Shown one piece after another: positions 1-8,694 of a stretch of 64,000 bases of DNA; within the stretch, counting starts at the first letter, position 1, and each line of letters opens with the position of its first letter. Source of the stretch: DATFKA01 sp042095835 (GTDB lineage: Bacteria > Bacteroidota > Bacteroidia > Chitinophagales > Saprospiraceae). A model generated the notes under the pieces. The model was not told the DNA's origin and made no database searches. It saw nothing but the letters and a program-made list of their open reading frames with translations. Both the position numbers and the translations under genes were made by a program. The stretch spans positions 37,375 to 101,374 of the forward strand of contig JBELML010000004.1 in assembly GCA_042095835.1 (NCBI GenBank), given 5' to 3'.

Positions 1-1961
1 AGGAAGAATCGATCTATCGACGCTCTCGCAAGGCTTACTTTTTTATCTATGATCGCAGTACTCAGCGAATGACGCCTGTCTTTCCAGAAGGAAAGCATAG
101 CTACGCTACCCTCAATCCGCAGGGCGATAAGGTAGCTTTTGTCTATGAGAATAATTTATACTACAAAGATTTAAGCAGCAATCAAGTCATTGCGGTCACT
201 ACTGATGGTGCCACCAATCAAATTATCAACGGTAGTACAGATTGGGTCTATGAGGAAGAGTTGGGTTTTGTAAAAGCTTTTGAATGGTCACCAGATGGGA
301 CACAGCTGGCATATTATCGTTTTGACGAAAGTGCCGTGAAAGAGTTTACCTTGACCAATTATAGAAATGGACTCTATCCAGAATATGTCACCTTCAAATA
401 TCCAAAAGTAGGAGAGACCAACTCTACGGTGAGTGTTCACGTTTATGATTTGGCACAAAAGAAAGTCCTACAATCGGGTGAGACAGGTGCTAATTGGGAG
501 TACATTCCCAGGATCAAGTGGACCAATAATGCGAAAGAACTTTGTGTGTTTTTCATGAATCGGCACCAAAACCATCTGCTACTAGAGGTTTGGAATACTG
601 AGCATCTGCAAAAGCGTCGCCTTTTAGAAGAAAAAAGCAACTATTATATAGATATCCACGACAACCTGACTTTCCTACAGAATGGGCAAGGATTTGTCTG
701 GACTAGCGAGAAAGACGGCTTTAATCACATCTATCTTTATGATAATAATGGCCAGGAGAAAGCTAAACTTTCTAAGGGGAAATATGATGTGACTAGCTTT
801 TACGGAGTAGACGAAGCCAATGGATTGGTTTATTACCAGGCAGCCACTAAAAACCCGATGGAGCGTGAAGTTTTTCAGGTAGGTTTGAATGGAAAAGGGA
901 CCAAGGCAGTGGTAGAGCAGGCGGGCTACAGCAGCGCACAGTTTAGTAGTACTTTTGATTATTATGTGCTCAATCAATCAGACATCAATACGCCAGCCTC
1001 TTACACGGTTTATAATCGAGGTGGCCAATCGATCCGAACTATAGAAGATAATAAAGCATTGAAAGCTCGTTTGAAAAGCTCCGGTGTGCAAAGCGCAGAG
1101 TTCTTTTCTTTTAAAACCAAAGACAAGGTGGAGCTGAATGGTTATATGATCAAACCTAAAGGCTTCAATCCGGAACTAAAATATCCTGTCTTTATGTTCT
1201 TATACGGAGGGCCGGGAAGTCAGCAGGTAGTGGATAACTGGCGCGGTGATCGTTTTGTTTGGTTGAATATGCTCGCCCAAAGAGGTTTCTTGGTGGCAGT
1301 AGTCGACAACCGCGGGACAGGCGCCCGAGGAGAGGAGTTCAAGAAGATGACCTATCTGCAATTGGGTAAATATGAGACAGAAGATCAGATTGAGGCGGCC
1401 CGATATTTAGCAGGTCTACCTTATACCCATGCCAATCGTATCGGTATCTTTGGTTGGTCTTATGGTGGCTATATGTCTAGTCTTTGTTTATTGAAAGGCA
1501 ACGATGTCTTTAAAGCCGCAATAGCGGTAGCGCCGGTCACGAATTGGAAATGGTACGACTCCATTTATACCGAACGCTATATGCGTACGGAAGCGGAAAA
1601 TGCGGCAGGATATCGTGATAATTCTCCAGTGAACTTTGCTGATCGATTAAAAGGAGACTATTTGTTGGTGCATGGTTTGGGAGATGATAATGTTCACTTT
1701 CAGCATACCGCAGAAATGGCCAATGCCTTAATTAAAGCCAATAAGCAATTTGACACTTATTTCTATCCAAATAGAAATCATGGTATTTATGGAGATAATG
1801 CTAGATTGCACTTGTATCAGAAAATGACGGATTTCATTATGGAGAAACTCTATGTACCTAACCAGGGACAAAGACGCTCCTCTACTGCAAGAAAAAGAAT
1901 CTCAGAAGACCAGTTGCGTAAATTAGCACCAGGGACTCGTATACCAAAGCAGAAGAATTAA
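1..1961 (+). CDS. S9 family dipeptidyl peptidase (DPP-IV type), 5' truncated
   Basis: Serine exopeptidase of the prolyl-oligopeptidase clan, expected in the periplasm, removing N-terminal Xaa-Pro dipeptides. The reading frame is open to the first bases of the window (codons from position 3), so the N terminus and signal peptide lie outside; the first internal ATG is at 69. The visible N-terminal ~350 residues look like the DPP-IV beta-propeller (WSPDG, DWVYEEE). The C-terminal alpha/beta-hydrolase domain has the nucleophile motif GWSYGG, the Asp in HGLGDDNVH and the His in NRNHGIYG, so the triad is complete. A basic tail of about 35 residues follows the catalytic domain. Family assignment is firm; substrate specificity is inferred. 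Confidence 0.93.
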   Translation, partial: EESIYRRSRKAYFFIYDRSTQRMTPVFPEGKHSYATLNPQGDKVAFVYENNLYYKDLSSNQVIAVTTDGATNQIINGSTDWVYEEELGFVKAFEWSPDGTQLAYYRFDESAVKEFTLTNYRNGLYPEYVTFKYPKVGETNSTVSVHVYDLAQKKVLQSGETGANWEYIPRIKWTNNAKELCVFFMNRHQNHLLLEVWNTEHLQKRRLLEEKSNYYIDIHDNLTFLQNGQGFVWTSEKDGFNHIYLYDNNGQEKAKLSKGKYDVTSFYGVDEANGLVYYQAATKNPMEREVFQVGLNGKGTKAVVEQAGYSSAQFSSTFDYYVLNQSDINTPASYTVYNRGGQSIRTIEDNKALKARLKSSGVQSAEFFSFKTKDKVELNGYMIKPKGFNPELKYPVFMFLYGGPGSQQVVDNWRGDRFVWLNMLAQRGFLVAVVDNRGTGARGEEFKKMTYLQLGKYETEDQIEAARYLAGLPYTHANRIGIFGWSYGGYMSSLCLLKGNDVFKAAIAVAPVTNWKWYDSIYTERYMRTEAENAAGYRDNSPVNFADRLKGDYLLVHGLGDDNVHFQHTAEMANALIKANKQFDTYFYPNRNHGIYGDNARLHLYQKMTDFIMEKLYVPNQGQRRSSTARKRISEDQLRKLAPGTRIPKQKN

Positions 1962-1964
1962 AAC

Positions 1965-2001
1965 ACGGATTTAGTTGGATTTAGCGGATTTCACGGATTT
2001 A
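1965..2001. repeat. GGATTT short-repeat tract
   Basis: Just after the peptidase stop, the hexamer GGATTT occurs four times in under 40 bases with CAC or AGC between copies. It is a short degenerate tandem repeat. No coding or clear regulatory role is visible. Confidence 0.5.
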
Positions 2002-2023
2002 ATCATTCACCCAATATCAAAAT

Positions 2024-2347
2024 ATGCTTATCAGTACTACTGAAAGTATCGCAGGATACGAAATTATAGAAACCATTGACATCGCTAGAGGGAGTACCGT
2101 ACGGGCACGCCACTTGGGTCGCGATATCTTTGCTGGGCTTAAAAACCTTGTAGGCGGAGAGATTCAAGAATATACGGAGCTCATGGCGGATGCCAGAGAG
2201 CAATCTTTAGATCGTATGAAAGCCGATGCCGAACAATTGGGAGCTGATGCCATTATTAATGTGCGTTTTATGACGGCTATGGTTATGCAAGGTGCATCCG
2301 AGATTCTGGCTTATGGCACGGCAGTTAAAATTAGAGAAATAGGGTAG
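2024..2347 (+). CDS. YbjQ/UPF0145 family protein
   Basis: A 107-residue cytoplasmic protein of the YbjQ family, small alpha/beta proteins that form oligomeric rings and have no settled function. Family hallmarks visible are the N-terminal TTE..GYEI strand, the RARHLGRDIFAGLKNLVGGE segment, and the C-terminal LGADAIINVRF and YGTAVKI. Length matches the family. The ATG at 2024 is the first in frame. It lies 62 bases after the peptidase and 37 before smpB, so it could share a transcript with smpB. Function unknown. Confidence 0.88.
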   Translation: MLISTTESIAGYEIIETIDIARGSTVRARHLGRDIFAGLKNLVGGEIQEYTELMADAREQSLDRMKADAEQLGADAIINVRFMTAMVMQGASEILAYGTAVKIREIG

Positions 2348-2384
2348 TGTTGAAAAGAGACGCTACACATAAATAACGGAAGCA

Positions 2385-2840
2385 GTGAAAAAGGAAGTAG
2401 AAATCGTCAATCGTAAAGCCAGGTTTGAGTATCATTTTATTGATACCTACGAGGCAGGAATTATGTTGACGGGTACAGAAGTAAAGTCGATCCGTAACGG
2501 ATCTGCCAATATGAATGATGCCTATTGTGTGTTTGAGGATGATGAGTTGTACATCCGCAGTCTATATATCGCAGAGTACAAATTTGCCAATCAGTTCAAT
2601 CACGAGACAAGACGTAAGCGCAAATTATTATTGAAGCGCCAGGAGCTTCGTAAAATGCAAAGACGCGTGACAGAAAAAGGCTATACCATTGTGCCCTATC
2701 GCATTTATTTCAGTGAGCGCAATATGGTCAAAATGGAAATTGCCCTAGCACAAGGTAAAAAGTCCTACGATAAACGGAATTCTATCAAAGAAAAGGATGC
2801 TAAACGCGATCTGGATAGAATGAAAAAAATTCGGCTTTAA
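2385..2840 (+). CDS. smpB: SsrA-binding protein SmpB (GTG start)
   Basis: Binds the tRNA-like domain of tmRNA and delivers it to stalled ribosomes for trans-translation. The 151 residues match the family length. Visible signatures are the N-terminal NRKARFEYHFIDTYEAGI strand region, TGTEVKSIRNGSANMNDAY, and the basic C-terminal tail (KKSYDKRNSIKEKDAKRD) that enters the mRNA channel. The start is GTG at 2385, since no ATG is available before the conserved core. A strong hairpin terminator follows directly. Its RNA partner ssrA lies at the other end of the window. Confidence 0.97.
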   Translation: MKKEVEIVNRKARFEYHFIDTYEAGIMLTGTEVKSIRNGSANMNDAYCVFEDDELYIRSLYIAEYKFANQFNHETRRKRKLLLKRQELRKMQRRVTEKGYTIVPYRIYFSERNMVKMEIALAQGKKSYDKRNSIKEKDAKRDLDRMKKIRL

Positions 2841-2844
2841 AAAA

Positions 2845-2879
2845 ATGCCTTATGAGAATGACTATTTCTCATAAGGCAT
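2845..2879. terminator. Bidirectional terminator hairpin after smpB
   Basis: A perfect 14-bp stem (2845-2858 with 2866-2879) closes a 7-base loop. It is preceded by an A tract and sits between the convergent smpB and hydrolase genes. Confidence 0.85.
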
Positions 2880-2895
2880 CTTGGCTTTATCATTT

Positions 2896-2912
2896 AGGAA
2901 TGGGGCATTCCT
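2896..2912. repeat. Small hairpin within a sequence shared with position 20.07 kb
   Basis: AGGAATG and CATTCCT form a perfect 7-bp stem around a GGG loop at the very end of the hydrolase gene. The 19-mer CATTTAGGAATGGGGCATT (2891-2909) recurs inverted at 20073-20091, beside a dispersed repeat copy. Confidence 0.55.
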
Positions 2913-4060
2913 TAGCCAATATATTGCTCAAGAAAATTCAGGGTTGCAGTTCTTGCACCATTTCTTGCATCTACATCGGCTTGTTGTTGCGCACTTGGCA
3001 TATCAAAAGAGTGGCCAGCATCTAGCCATTCCATGAATTGAAAGTTGACGCCTTGATTGCGATTACCTTGTAAAATATGATCCTCGAAACCTCTTGGCGT
3101 GGTTCGACTGGTGCTCAAACCTATTGAAATAGTCGCGTCTGCGGTGCCGTGATGTATTAAAAGGGCTTTGTTGAGATGATATTTGTAAGCCGCTCCTTGG
3201 CCTTGGGCATAATCTGTAAAGTAGCCAAAACCGTAGGTTCCACCATAATAAGCAATGGCGGCTTTTACATCTGTATTATGATTAGAAAATGGAGCATCGT
3301 AGGCAGGACCATCGTACTCATTATTATTATGCTTTACGGACCATTCCATCATTTCATCTGCGCCTCCCACTCGCGTACGGCTGTAGTCATGTACTGCTGA
3401 AATAGCAGCAGTTGCGCCATGCGAAAAACCAAGCAGTGCAATGCTTCTGGCAAAATAAATGTTGTTGTGGTCTTGCAAACCCTTCAAGCGTTTAATCCCA
3501 TTTTTGACATCTTCTGCTCGAATTCTATAAGGCGAGAAAGGAGCATCATTTGGTGGTTTTACTCCGATGTAATCGGCCTCTCCGCCTATTCGGCTTCTAC
3601 CTGTACCTTTAAAGCTGTTGATTACAAATACGCCATAACCTTCAGCAAGTAAATCGTCGACCCAAGTTTCATATTGATCGGTGAGTGAGCTCTTTTCTGT
3701 AAAGGTATTGGTGTTGTCATCGGGACCATCTAAGGCACCTCCAGATCCATGAAGTAAAACTACAAAGTTCAGTCCTTTGCGATAGGGGCCAGGAATAAAT
3801 AAATACCCCTCAATAGGATCATCATTAGCGCCTCTAAATTTTACGATGGCGGTTTGGATTTGGTCAGTCGGAAATTGGGTGGTAAGCTCTGAAATAATAG
3901 GTGTTTGTGGTTGAGGTAGCTTGTCGCCTACTAAAAATAAGCCCTCATTTTTACTAATGTCTAAATAAAGCGGAGACATGTCATCCTGCTCACAGGCCAA
4001 AAATAAGCCACTAATAGCAAGTAAGAGAAAAAGGGTGATTGTTCTTGAAAAAGCTTTCAT
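2912..4060 (-). CDS. Alpha/beta-hydrolase lipoprotein (dienelactone-hydrolase-like)
   Basis: A 382-residue lipoprotein. The signal peptide ends in a lipobox (LFLAC), and the mature start CEQDD has the acidic residues that in Bacteroidota favour export to the outer surface. The hydrolase fold shows an oxyanion-type HGSGG segment near residue 105, the nucleophile elbow GFSHGA near 211, an Asp in HHGTADATI and a His in DAGHSF, so it is probably an active esterase or peptidase-like hydrolase. It converges on smpB across the terminator. Substrate unknown. Confidence 0.8.
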   Translation of the reverse strand: MKAFSRTITLFLLLAISGLFLACEQDDMSPLYLDISKNEGLFLVGDKLPQPQTPIISELTTQFPTDQIQTAIVKFRGANDDPIEGYLFIPGPYRKGLNFVVLLHGSGGALDGPDDNTNTFTEKSSLTDQYETWVDDLLAEGYGVFVINSFKGTGRSRIGGEADYIGVKPPNDAPFSPYRIRAEDVKNGIKRLKGLQDHNNIYFARSIALLGFSHGATAAISAVHDYSRTRVGGADEMMEWSVKHNNNEYDGPAYDAPFSNHNTDVKAAIAYYGGTYGFGYFTDYAQGQGAAYKYHLNKALLIHHGTADATISIGLSTSRTTPRGFEDHILQGNRNQGVNFQFMEWLDAGHSFDMPSAQQQADVDARNGARTATLNFLEQYIG

Positions 4061-4357
4061 TAAAATTGATTTTAGGTTTGAAAGTTGATTAATAAGTATT
4101 TTCAGGCATTTGTGTCTTTAAGGCTTAGATTCTGCCCAGGCTTAGGTTTCTTAACGTTTTTATAACATTTGATGAACAGGAGACCAGATATCATCTATCT
4201 ATATCTAGGTGCTCAAATGCTAGAAGTGTATGTGTTGACTTAGCTCGATTGATAAATTTTTCATGAAGAGTGAAAAAGAAATTTTATTTGGTGAATAATT
4301 GCTTAGGATGCCTTACATTAGTGCCGATGCATTATTCAACCTCAAAAATTTTTACTT
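4061..4357. other. Divergent intergenic region, mostly featureless
   Basis: About 300 bases between the divergent hydrolase and DUF2853 genes. Only a weak Bacteroidota-type promoter is visible: TTTG at 4287-4290 and TACATTAG at 4314-4321 for the plus strand. Confidence 0.5.
4287..4321 (+). promoter_or_regulatory. Candidate promoter for the DUF2853 gene
   Basis: TTTG at 4287-4290 is followed after 23 bases by TACATTAG, one base off the Bacteroidota -7 consensus TAnnTTTG. It lies 37 bases before the start codon. Confidence 0.4.
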
Positions 4358-4702
4358 ATGAGTAAATTTGATGAAGCTATTGATTTGTACAAAAAAGAAA
4401 TGGACAAGCTAGGTATTTCTAATGTCGATGCTGACTTGCTTCATGGTGTTACAAAAGCTTTAGGACCATCTATCTATTCTGAGGACTCAAACAAGGTTTC
4501 TTGTTCTGATCCTGATGAGCTAGCACGCGTCAAAAATAATTTCATGATCAAAAAACTAGGTTTGGACGACAGTCCTGCTTTAGATGATCATGTAAAGGCT
4601 GTTTGTGAAGAAATGGGTACTTCCAATCGCAGAAAATTCCGTGCTATCTTTTATTACCTAATCGTACAGAAATTCGAAAGCAAGCGTTCTTTATTTGTAT
4701 AG
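4358..4702 (+). CDS. DUF2853 family protein
   Basis: A 114-residue acidic cytoplasmic protein matching the DUF2853 family of Bacteroidota and some Proteobacteria. Visible family features are the N-terminal FDEAIDLYKKEM helix, a central YSEDSNKVSCSDPDEL and the C-terminal NRRKFRAIFYYLIVQK. Length is typical. It is monocistronic, with its own weak promoter and a terminator after it. No biochemical function is known. Confidence 0.88.
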   Translation: MSKFDEAIDLYKKEMDKLGISNVDADLLHGVTKALGPSIYSEDSNKVSCSDPDELARVKNNFMIKKLGLDDSPALDDHVKAVCEEMGTSNRRKFRAIFYYLIVQKFESKRSLFV

Positions 4703-4728
4703 GATAAAGCCACTTTGCTAAAACCGAT

Positions 4729-4765
4729 AAAATGCTTACTTCATTAATTTTGAAGTAGGCATTTT
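4729..4765 (+). terminator. Terminator after DUF2853
   Basis: A 15-bp stem with one wobble (4729-4743 with 4751-4765) around a 7-base loop, whose 3' arm runs into T residues. Confidence 0.85.
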
Positions 4766-4785
4766 TTGCTACTTAATCTCTTGTC

Positions 4786-4992
4786 ATGGAAGATAAAGGC
4801 AGTAATCTGCAAGAACGCGCACTCAAGTTTTTACAACTATTTGGGATCGCCTGTCTAGTTATGATGGTGATCCGCATGCTTAGGTTTGGCCTTTACAATC
4901 CGATGGAGGATCGTACAGCAAGTATGGCCCTCGTTTTTGGCTTGCTCTCGATTGTTGCTGGCCAACTATTAAAGCGCTTTTTTAAACCCTGA
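4786..4992 (+). CDS. Small two-helix membrane protein, unknown
   Basis: Sixty-eight residues with two predicted membrane helices (about 17-34 and 46-62), basic residues between and after them, and a charged N terminus. No family is recognised. Its 3' end overlaps the convergent glycosylase-like gene by 11 bases, which supports both stop positions but leaves no room for a terminator. A real gene is likely because the hydrophobic pattern is coherent, but it is short. Confidence 0.6.
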   Translation: MEDKGSNLQERALKFLQLFGIACLVMMVIRMLRFGLYNPMEDRTASMALVFGLLSIVAGQLLKRFFKP

Positions 4993-5593
4993 TAATCTTA
5001 CTGATCCTATCTTGTAGAATGGGTACAATATCTTCCTCATACCAAGGGTTCTTTCTGCGCCACCTGATATTGATCGGAGAGGGGTGAGGCAGTGGGAAAA
5101 AATCTGGAAGGTACTCGTGATAAGTTCTTACGGTCTCCGTTAAATTCCTTTTTCGTTTATTGGTCAAGTACTGTTTTTGCGCATATTGACCAATCACCAA
5201 GGTCAATTCTATGTGAGGCATCATCTGTAGTAATGGTTGATGCCATTGGGGGGCACATTCTTTCCGAGGTGGTAGGTCACCTGATTTTCCTTTTCCCGGA
5301 TAACAAAAACCCATCGGAAGGATGGCGAAATGCTCCGTATTGTAAAATGTGGTTTGGTCTACTCCCAGCCAATCTCTCAAGCGGTCACCACTTTTATCAT
5401 CCCAAGGAATACCGCTGAGATGAGCCAATCGACCTGGAGCCTGACTGATGATGACAACTTTGGCTCTAGGATCAATACTCAAAATAGGCTTAGGGCCAAG
5501 AGGTAAGTGCTCGGCACAAATCGTACAATTTTTTACATCTGCAATTATTTCGGGATCATCCATAAAAAAAGAGGATTTTTTAACCTTTTTCAT
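4982..5593 (-). CDS. Uracil-DNA glycosylase family protein
   Basis: A 203-residue member of the uracil-DNA glycosylase superfamily found in Bacteroidota. The N-terminal motif SQAPGRLAHLSGIPWDD corresponds to the water-activating/uracil-binding GxxPG loop. A Cys pair (CTIC) lies upstream, IGQYAQ is the central strand, and the C-terminal HPSPIN matches the DNA-intercalation HPSPxN motif. Family 4 enzymes carry a four-cysteine iron-sulfur cluster; only two clustered cysteines are obvious here, so cluster binding is doubtful. Probable role is base-excision repair or nucleotide binding. Confidence 0.83.
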   Translation of the reverse strand: MKKVKKSSFFMDDPEIIADVKNCTICAEHLPLGPKPILSIDPRAKVVIISQAPGRLAHLSGIPWDDKSGDRLRDWLGVDQTTFYNTEHFAILPMGFCYPGKGKSGDLPPRKECAPQWHQPLLQMMPHIELTLVIGQYAQKQYLTNKRKRNLTETVRTYHEYLPDFFPLPHPSPINIRWRRKNPWYEEDIVPILQDRISKIIRV

Positions 5594-5623
5594 TTAGCTT
5601 ACAAACTAATCAAAAAGAAATTT

Positions 5624-5839
5624 ATGAAAGAAGGATGGGTTAAAGTGTTTTCTGCAAAGGAAGAATTTAAAGCGAAAATTGCTGAAGATATTCTTAAACA
5701 AAATAATATTCTCAGTCATATTTTTACCAAACCCGATACGGCTTATCCTGTACTTGGAGATGCAGATCTGTATGCTCCACAAGAAGATGCAGAGCGTGCG
5801 GTCGAAATTCTGAAGAAGGAAGGCGTTTTGGATGAGTAA
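5624..5839 (+). CDS. DUF2007 domain protein
   Basis: Seventy-one residues matching the DUF2007 (putative signal-transducing) family: WVKVFSAKEEFKAKIAEDIL, then YPVLGDADLYAPQEDAERAVEIL. A longer open frame begins at 5507, but it would overlap the divergent glycosylase start. The ATG at 5624 aligns with the usual family N terminus and is preferred. Function unknown; the domain resembles a small PII-like or ferredoxin-like fold (inference). Confidence 0.8.
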   Translation: MKEGWVKVFSAKEEFKAKIAEDILKQNNILSHIFTKPDTAYPVLGDADLYAPQEDAERAVEILKKEGVLDE

Positions 5840-5862
5840 TCTGAAGCATTAGAGGAATCGGC

Positions 5863-6468
5863 TCACTTTTTCCTAGACAATAGTTGGGGATTGTAGTGGA
5901 AGGTTTGCTCCCGTTCTTTACTATAGCCAAAGGAAGCATGAGGCAAGAGCCTGTTGAGGTATTTAGAAACCAATTTCAGTTGATGTGCTGGAATGGATAT
6001 AGACAGGTGAGTGCCATCTTGAAAATGAAAATACAGGATGCCATTTTTGACCGTCTCTAGTCCAAAAGGCATACGATGGGTTTTTATACTATATACCCAA
6101 ACCACTTCTTTGGCTTGCTGGCACAAGGTTTGGTGGATGGGGTGATTGCGCACATTGAGGTAGGGCAGGTTTCGGATGATCAGCCCCAGGCTTATGGTTG
6201 CTGCTCCAAGCCCTAATAAAGTCAATATTGCATTCTGCTCAAATTGGACGACTAGCAGCGCTATACCTATAAACAACAACACTACCAAAGAGAGTAGCTG
6301 TAGCTTGATCTCTCTACTGATTGCATGCTCGATGATGCGCATGGCCGGATGTCTTAATAGTGGATTATCTTTCAAAACGGAAAGTTGTTTATAAAACAAT
6401 TTGTTGATTAAATGTTTTTTCTTTAGATTTGTAGGAAGCTGATTGATTCTAGTACTGCTATTGCTCAA
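5863..6468 (-). CDS. Membrane protein of unknown function
   Basis: A 201-residue basic protein with two adjacent membrane helices near residues 54-72 and 80-97 (LLSLVVLLFIGIALLVV, LLGLGAATISLGLII). A cytoplasmic or periplasmic C-terminal domain of about 100 residues resembles PH-like or YcxB-like folds (VYSIKTHRMPFGLETVKNGILYFHFQDG), a weak inference. It converges on DUF2007 with 23 bases between them and is divergent from parE. Confidence 0.65.
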   Translation of the reverse strand: MSNSSTRINQLPTNLKKKHLINKLFYKQLSVLKDNPLLRHPAMRIIEHAISREIKLQLLSLVVLLFIGIALLVVQFEQNAILTLLGLGAATISLGLIIRNLPYLNVRNHPIHQTLCQQAKEVVWVYSIKTHRMPFGLETVKNGILYFHFQDGTHLSISIPAHQLKLVSKYLNRLLPHASFGYSKEREQTFHYNPQLLSRKK

Positions 6469-6601
6469 GAATGAGAAGGTAGAAGAAAGAAATCAAACAT
6501 GCTCTAAACACAAATTTCTGATTTTTGATTGTAAAGTGGTCCTCTTTTTGGAGAATTACTGCACATTTTTTCTTTTTCGATAAAAATTTGACACAGTATA
6601 G

Positions 6602-8536
6602 ATGGCAAATGTGACTTACACAGAAGATAATATCCGCTCACTCGAACCCCGCGAACATATTCGTTTAAGGCCAGGTATGTATATCGGTAAGCTAGGAGAT
6701 GGCTCCGCACCCGATGACGGTATCTATATCTTAGTGAAAGAGGTGATCGACAACTCTATCGATGAGTATGTGATGGGCTATGGAAAGCAGATTGAGGTAA
6801 AGATCACCGATGAAGGGGAAGTGGTGATTCGGGATTTTGGAAGAGGTATTCCGCTTGGGAAAGTGATCGATTGTGTATCCAAGATTAATACTGGTGGAAA
6901 ATACGATTCTAAAGCCTTCAAAAAGTCCGTGGGCTTGAATGGGGTAGGTACCAAGGCCGTTAATGCGCTGTCTACCTATTTTCGAGTAGAATCTATCAGA
7001 GAAGGGAAGAAAAAAGTGGCGGAGTTTGAGCAAGGCGTACTCACCAAAGATCATCGTATCGGTAAAACGACCGAAGACAATGGCACTTTTACTTTGTTTA
7101 GACCAGATGATTCTCTGTTCAAAAAATATAAGTTTAGAAAAGACTACGTTGAAAACCAGCTGTGGAATTATGCCTACCTCAATGCAGGGCTAAAGATTCA
7201 TTTCAATAATAAGGTATTACATTCCAAGAATGGCCTGCTAGATCTTCTGCAAAAGAAGACGAAGGAAGAAAATCTCCGCTACAATGTCATTCATTTTAGA
7301 GCGCACGAAGATTTAGAGTTTGCCCTGTGTCATGGCAACCATTATGGAGAGCATTACCACTCCTTTGTGAATGGTCAAAATACGACCCAAGGTGGTACGC
7401 ACCTCAATGCTTTCAAAGAAGGTATTGTCGCTGGTGTCAACCAATATTTCAGTAATCGGCCTAATAATAAAAAACAGACCTTCGATCGTAAAGATGTGCT
7501 GTCTTCTATCATTGCTGCAGTCAGTACTAGAGTAGAAGAGCCGGTCTTTGAATCTCAGACGAAAACCAAGTTGGGTTCTACACATATGGGACCAAATGGA
7601 GAGACGGTCAGGAAGTTTATTAGTAATACCGTTGAAAAATCTATTAGTAATTTTCTGTTTAAAAATGAGGATGTTGCTCGGGAGATGGAGAAGCGTATTC
7701 TTCAATCAAAAAGAGAAAGAGAGGAAATTGCGGGCATCAAAAAAATAGCTAATCAGCGTGCTAAACGAGCCAATCTGCATAATAAAAAATTGAGGGATTG
7801 TAGGTATCACTTCAGCGATGGTCCTAGAAAAACCAAAGAAGAAGTACGACTTGCTACGACCTTGTTTATTACAGAGGGAGACTCTGCAAGTGGTTCTATC
7901 ACCAAAGCTAGAGATGTGGCTACCCAAGCAGTATTCAGTCTTCGGGGTAAACCCCTCAACTGCTACTCTTTGACCAAAAAAGTGGTCTATGAGAATGAAG
8001 AATTCAATCTTTTGCAGCATGCCTTGGATATTGAGGACGGTATAGATGATTTACGCTATAATCAAGTCGTGATTGCTACAGATGCCGACGTTGATGGTAT
8101 GCACATCAGACTATTATTATTGACCTTTTTCTTGCAATTCTTTCCCGATTTAGTGAGAAATGGCCACCTTTATATCCTAGAGACTCCGCTTTTTAGAGTG
8201 AGAGATAAGCAAAAGACTTTTTATTGCTATTCAGAATCCGAGAAACAAGCAGCAATTAAAAAATTAAGAGGGAAACCGGAGATTACCCGATTCAAAGGTT
8301 TAGGAGAGATTTCTCCAAATGAGTTTTCCAATTTCATCGGAGACGATATTCGTCTAGAGCCAGTAGTTTTGAGTGAAGACACCAATCTCGATGAAGTATT
8401 GCAATACTATATGGGTAAGAATACACCGGCAAGACAGGATTATATTATCGATAACCTACGAGTCGAACGAGATGAGTTGGAAGGAGAAGAAGAGGAGAAA
8501 GTACGAGCAGAAGAAATGACTGCTGAGGCTACTTAA
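6602..8536 (+). CDS. parE: DNA topoisomerase IV subunit B
   Basis: ATPase subunit of topoisomerase IV, which decatenates daughter chromosomes. The 644 residues show the GHKL ATPase motifs (RLRPGMYIGKLGD, EVIDNSIDE, DFGRGIP, GLNGVGTKAVNAL), the transducer QTKTKLGS and the TOPRIM motifs EGDSASGS and DADVDGMHIR. The KVVYENEEF region and the size separate it from the second B subunit at 34 kb, which resembles GyrB more. A terminator hairpin follows. Its partner parC is about 38 kb away; in many Bacteroidota the two are neighbours. Confidence 0.93.
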   Translation: MANVTYTEDNIRSLEPREHIRLRPGMYIGKLGDGSAPDDGIYILVKEVIDNSIDEYVMGYGKQIEVKITDEGEVVIRDFGRGIPLGKVIDCVSKINTGGKYDSKAFKKSVGLNGVGTKAVNALSTYFRVESIREGKKKVAEFEQGVLTKDHRIGKTTEDNGTFTLFRPDDSLFKKYKFRKDYVENQLWNYAYLNAGLKIHFNNKVLHSKNGLLDLLQKKTKEENLRYNVIHFRAHEDLEFALCHGNHYGEHYHSFVNGQNTTQGGTHLNAFKEGIVAGVNQYFSNRPNNKKQTFDRKDVLSSIIAAVSTRVEEPVFESQTKTKLGSTHMGPNGETVRKFISNTVEKSISNFLFKNEDVAREMEKRILQSKREREEIAGIKKIANQRAKRANLHNKKLRDCRYHFSDGPRKTKEEVRLATTLFITEGDSASGSITKARDVATQAVFSLRGKPLNCYSLTKKVVYENEEFNLLQHALDIEDGIDDLRYNQVVIATDADVDGMHIRLLLLTFFLQFFPDLVRNGHLYILETPLFRVRDKQKTFYCYSESEKQAAIKKLRGKPEITRFKGLGEISPNEFSNFIGDDIRLEPVVLSEDTNLDEVLQYYMGKNTPARQDYIIDNLRVERDELEGEEEEKVRAEEMTAEAT

Positions 8537-8607
8537 AAATACTTTCTCTAAATATTCAATGCTCATGTTGACATTTTAGAGGATAAAAAATATACTTTTA
8601 TCAAGAT

Positions 8608-8626
8608 CGGCAGACTCGTTCTGCCG
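8608..8626 (+). terminator. Terminator after parE
   Basis: CGGCAGA and TCTGCCG pair over 7 bp around CTCGT, followed by TTTT and a T-rich stretch. Confidence 0.75.
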
Positions 8627-8694
8627 TTTTGTCTTGAAAAACCACTGAATCATTTAAATATAGGGGGTGGCACAATGCTTGCCATTAGATATAT

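Noticed and set aside
5507..5623. N-terminal extension of the DUF2007 gene
   Set aside because: Overlaps the divergent glycosylase-like gene and extends beyond the family's normal N terminus.
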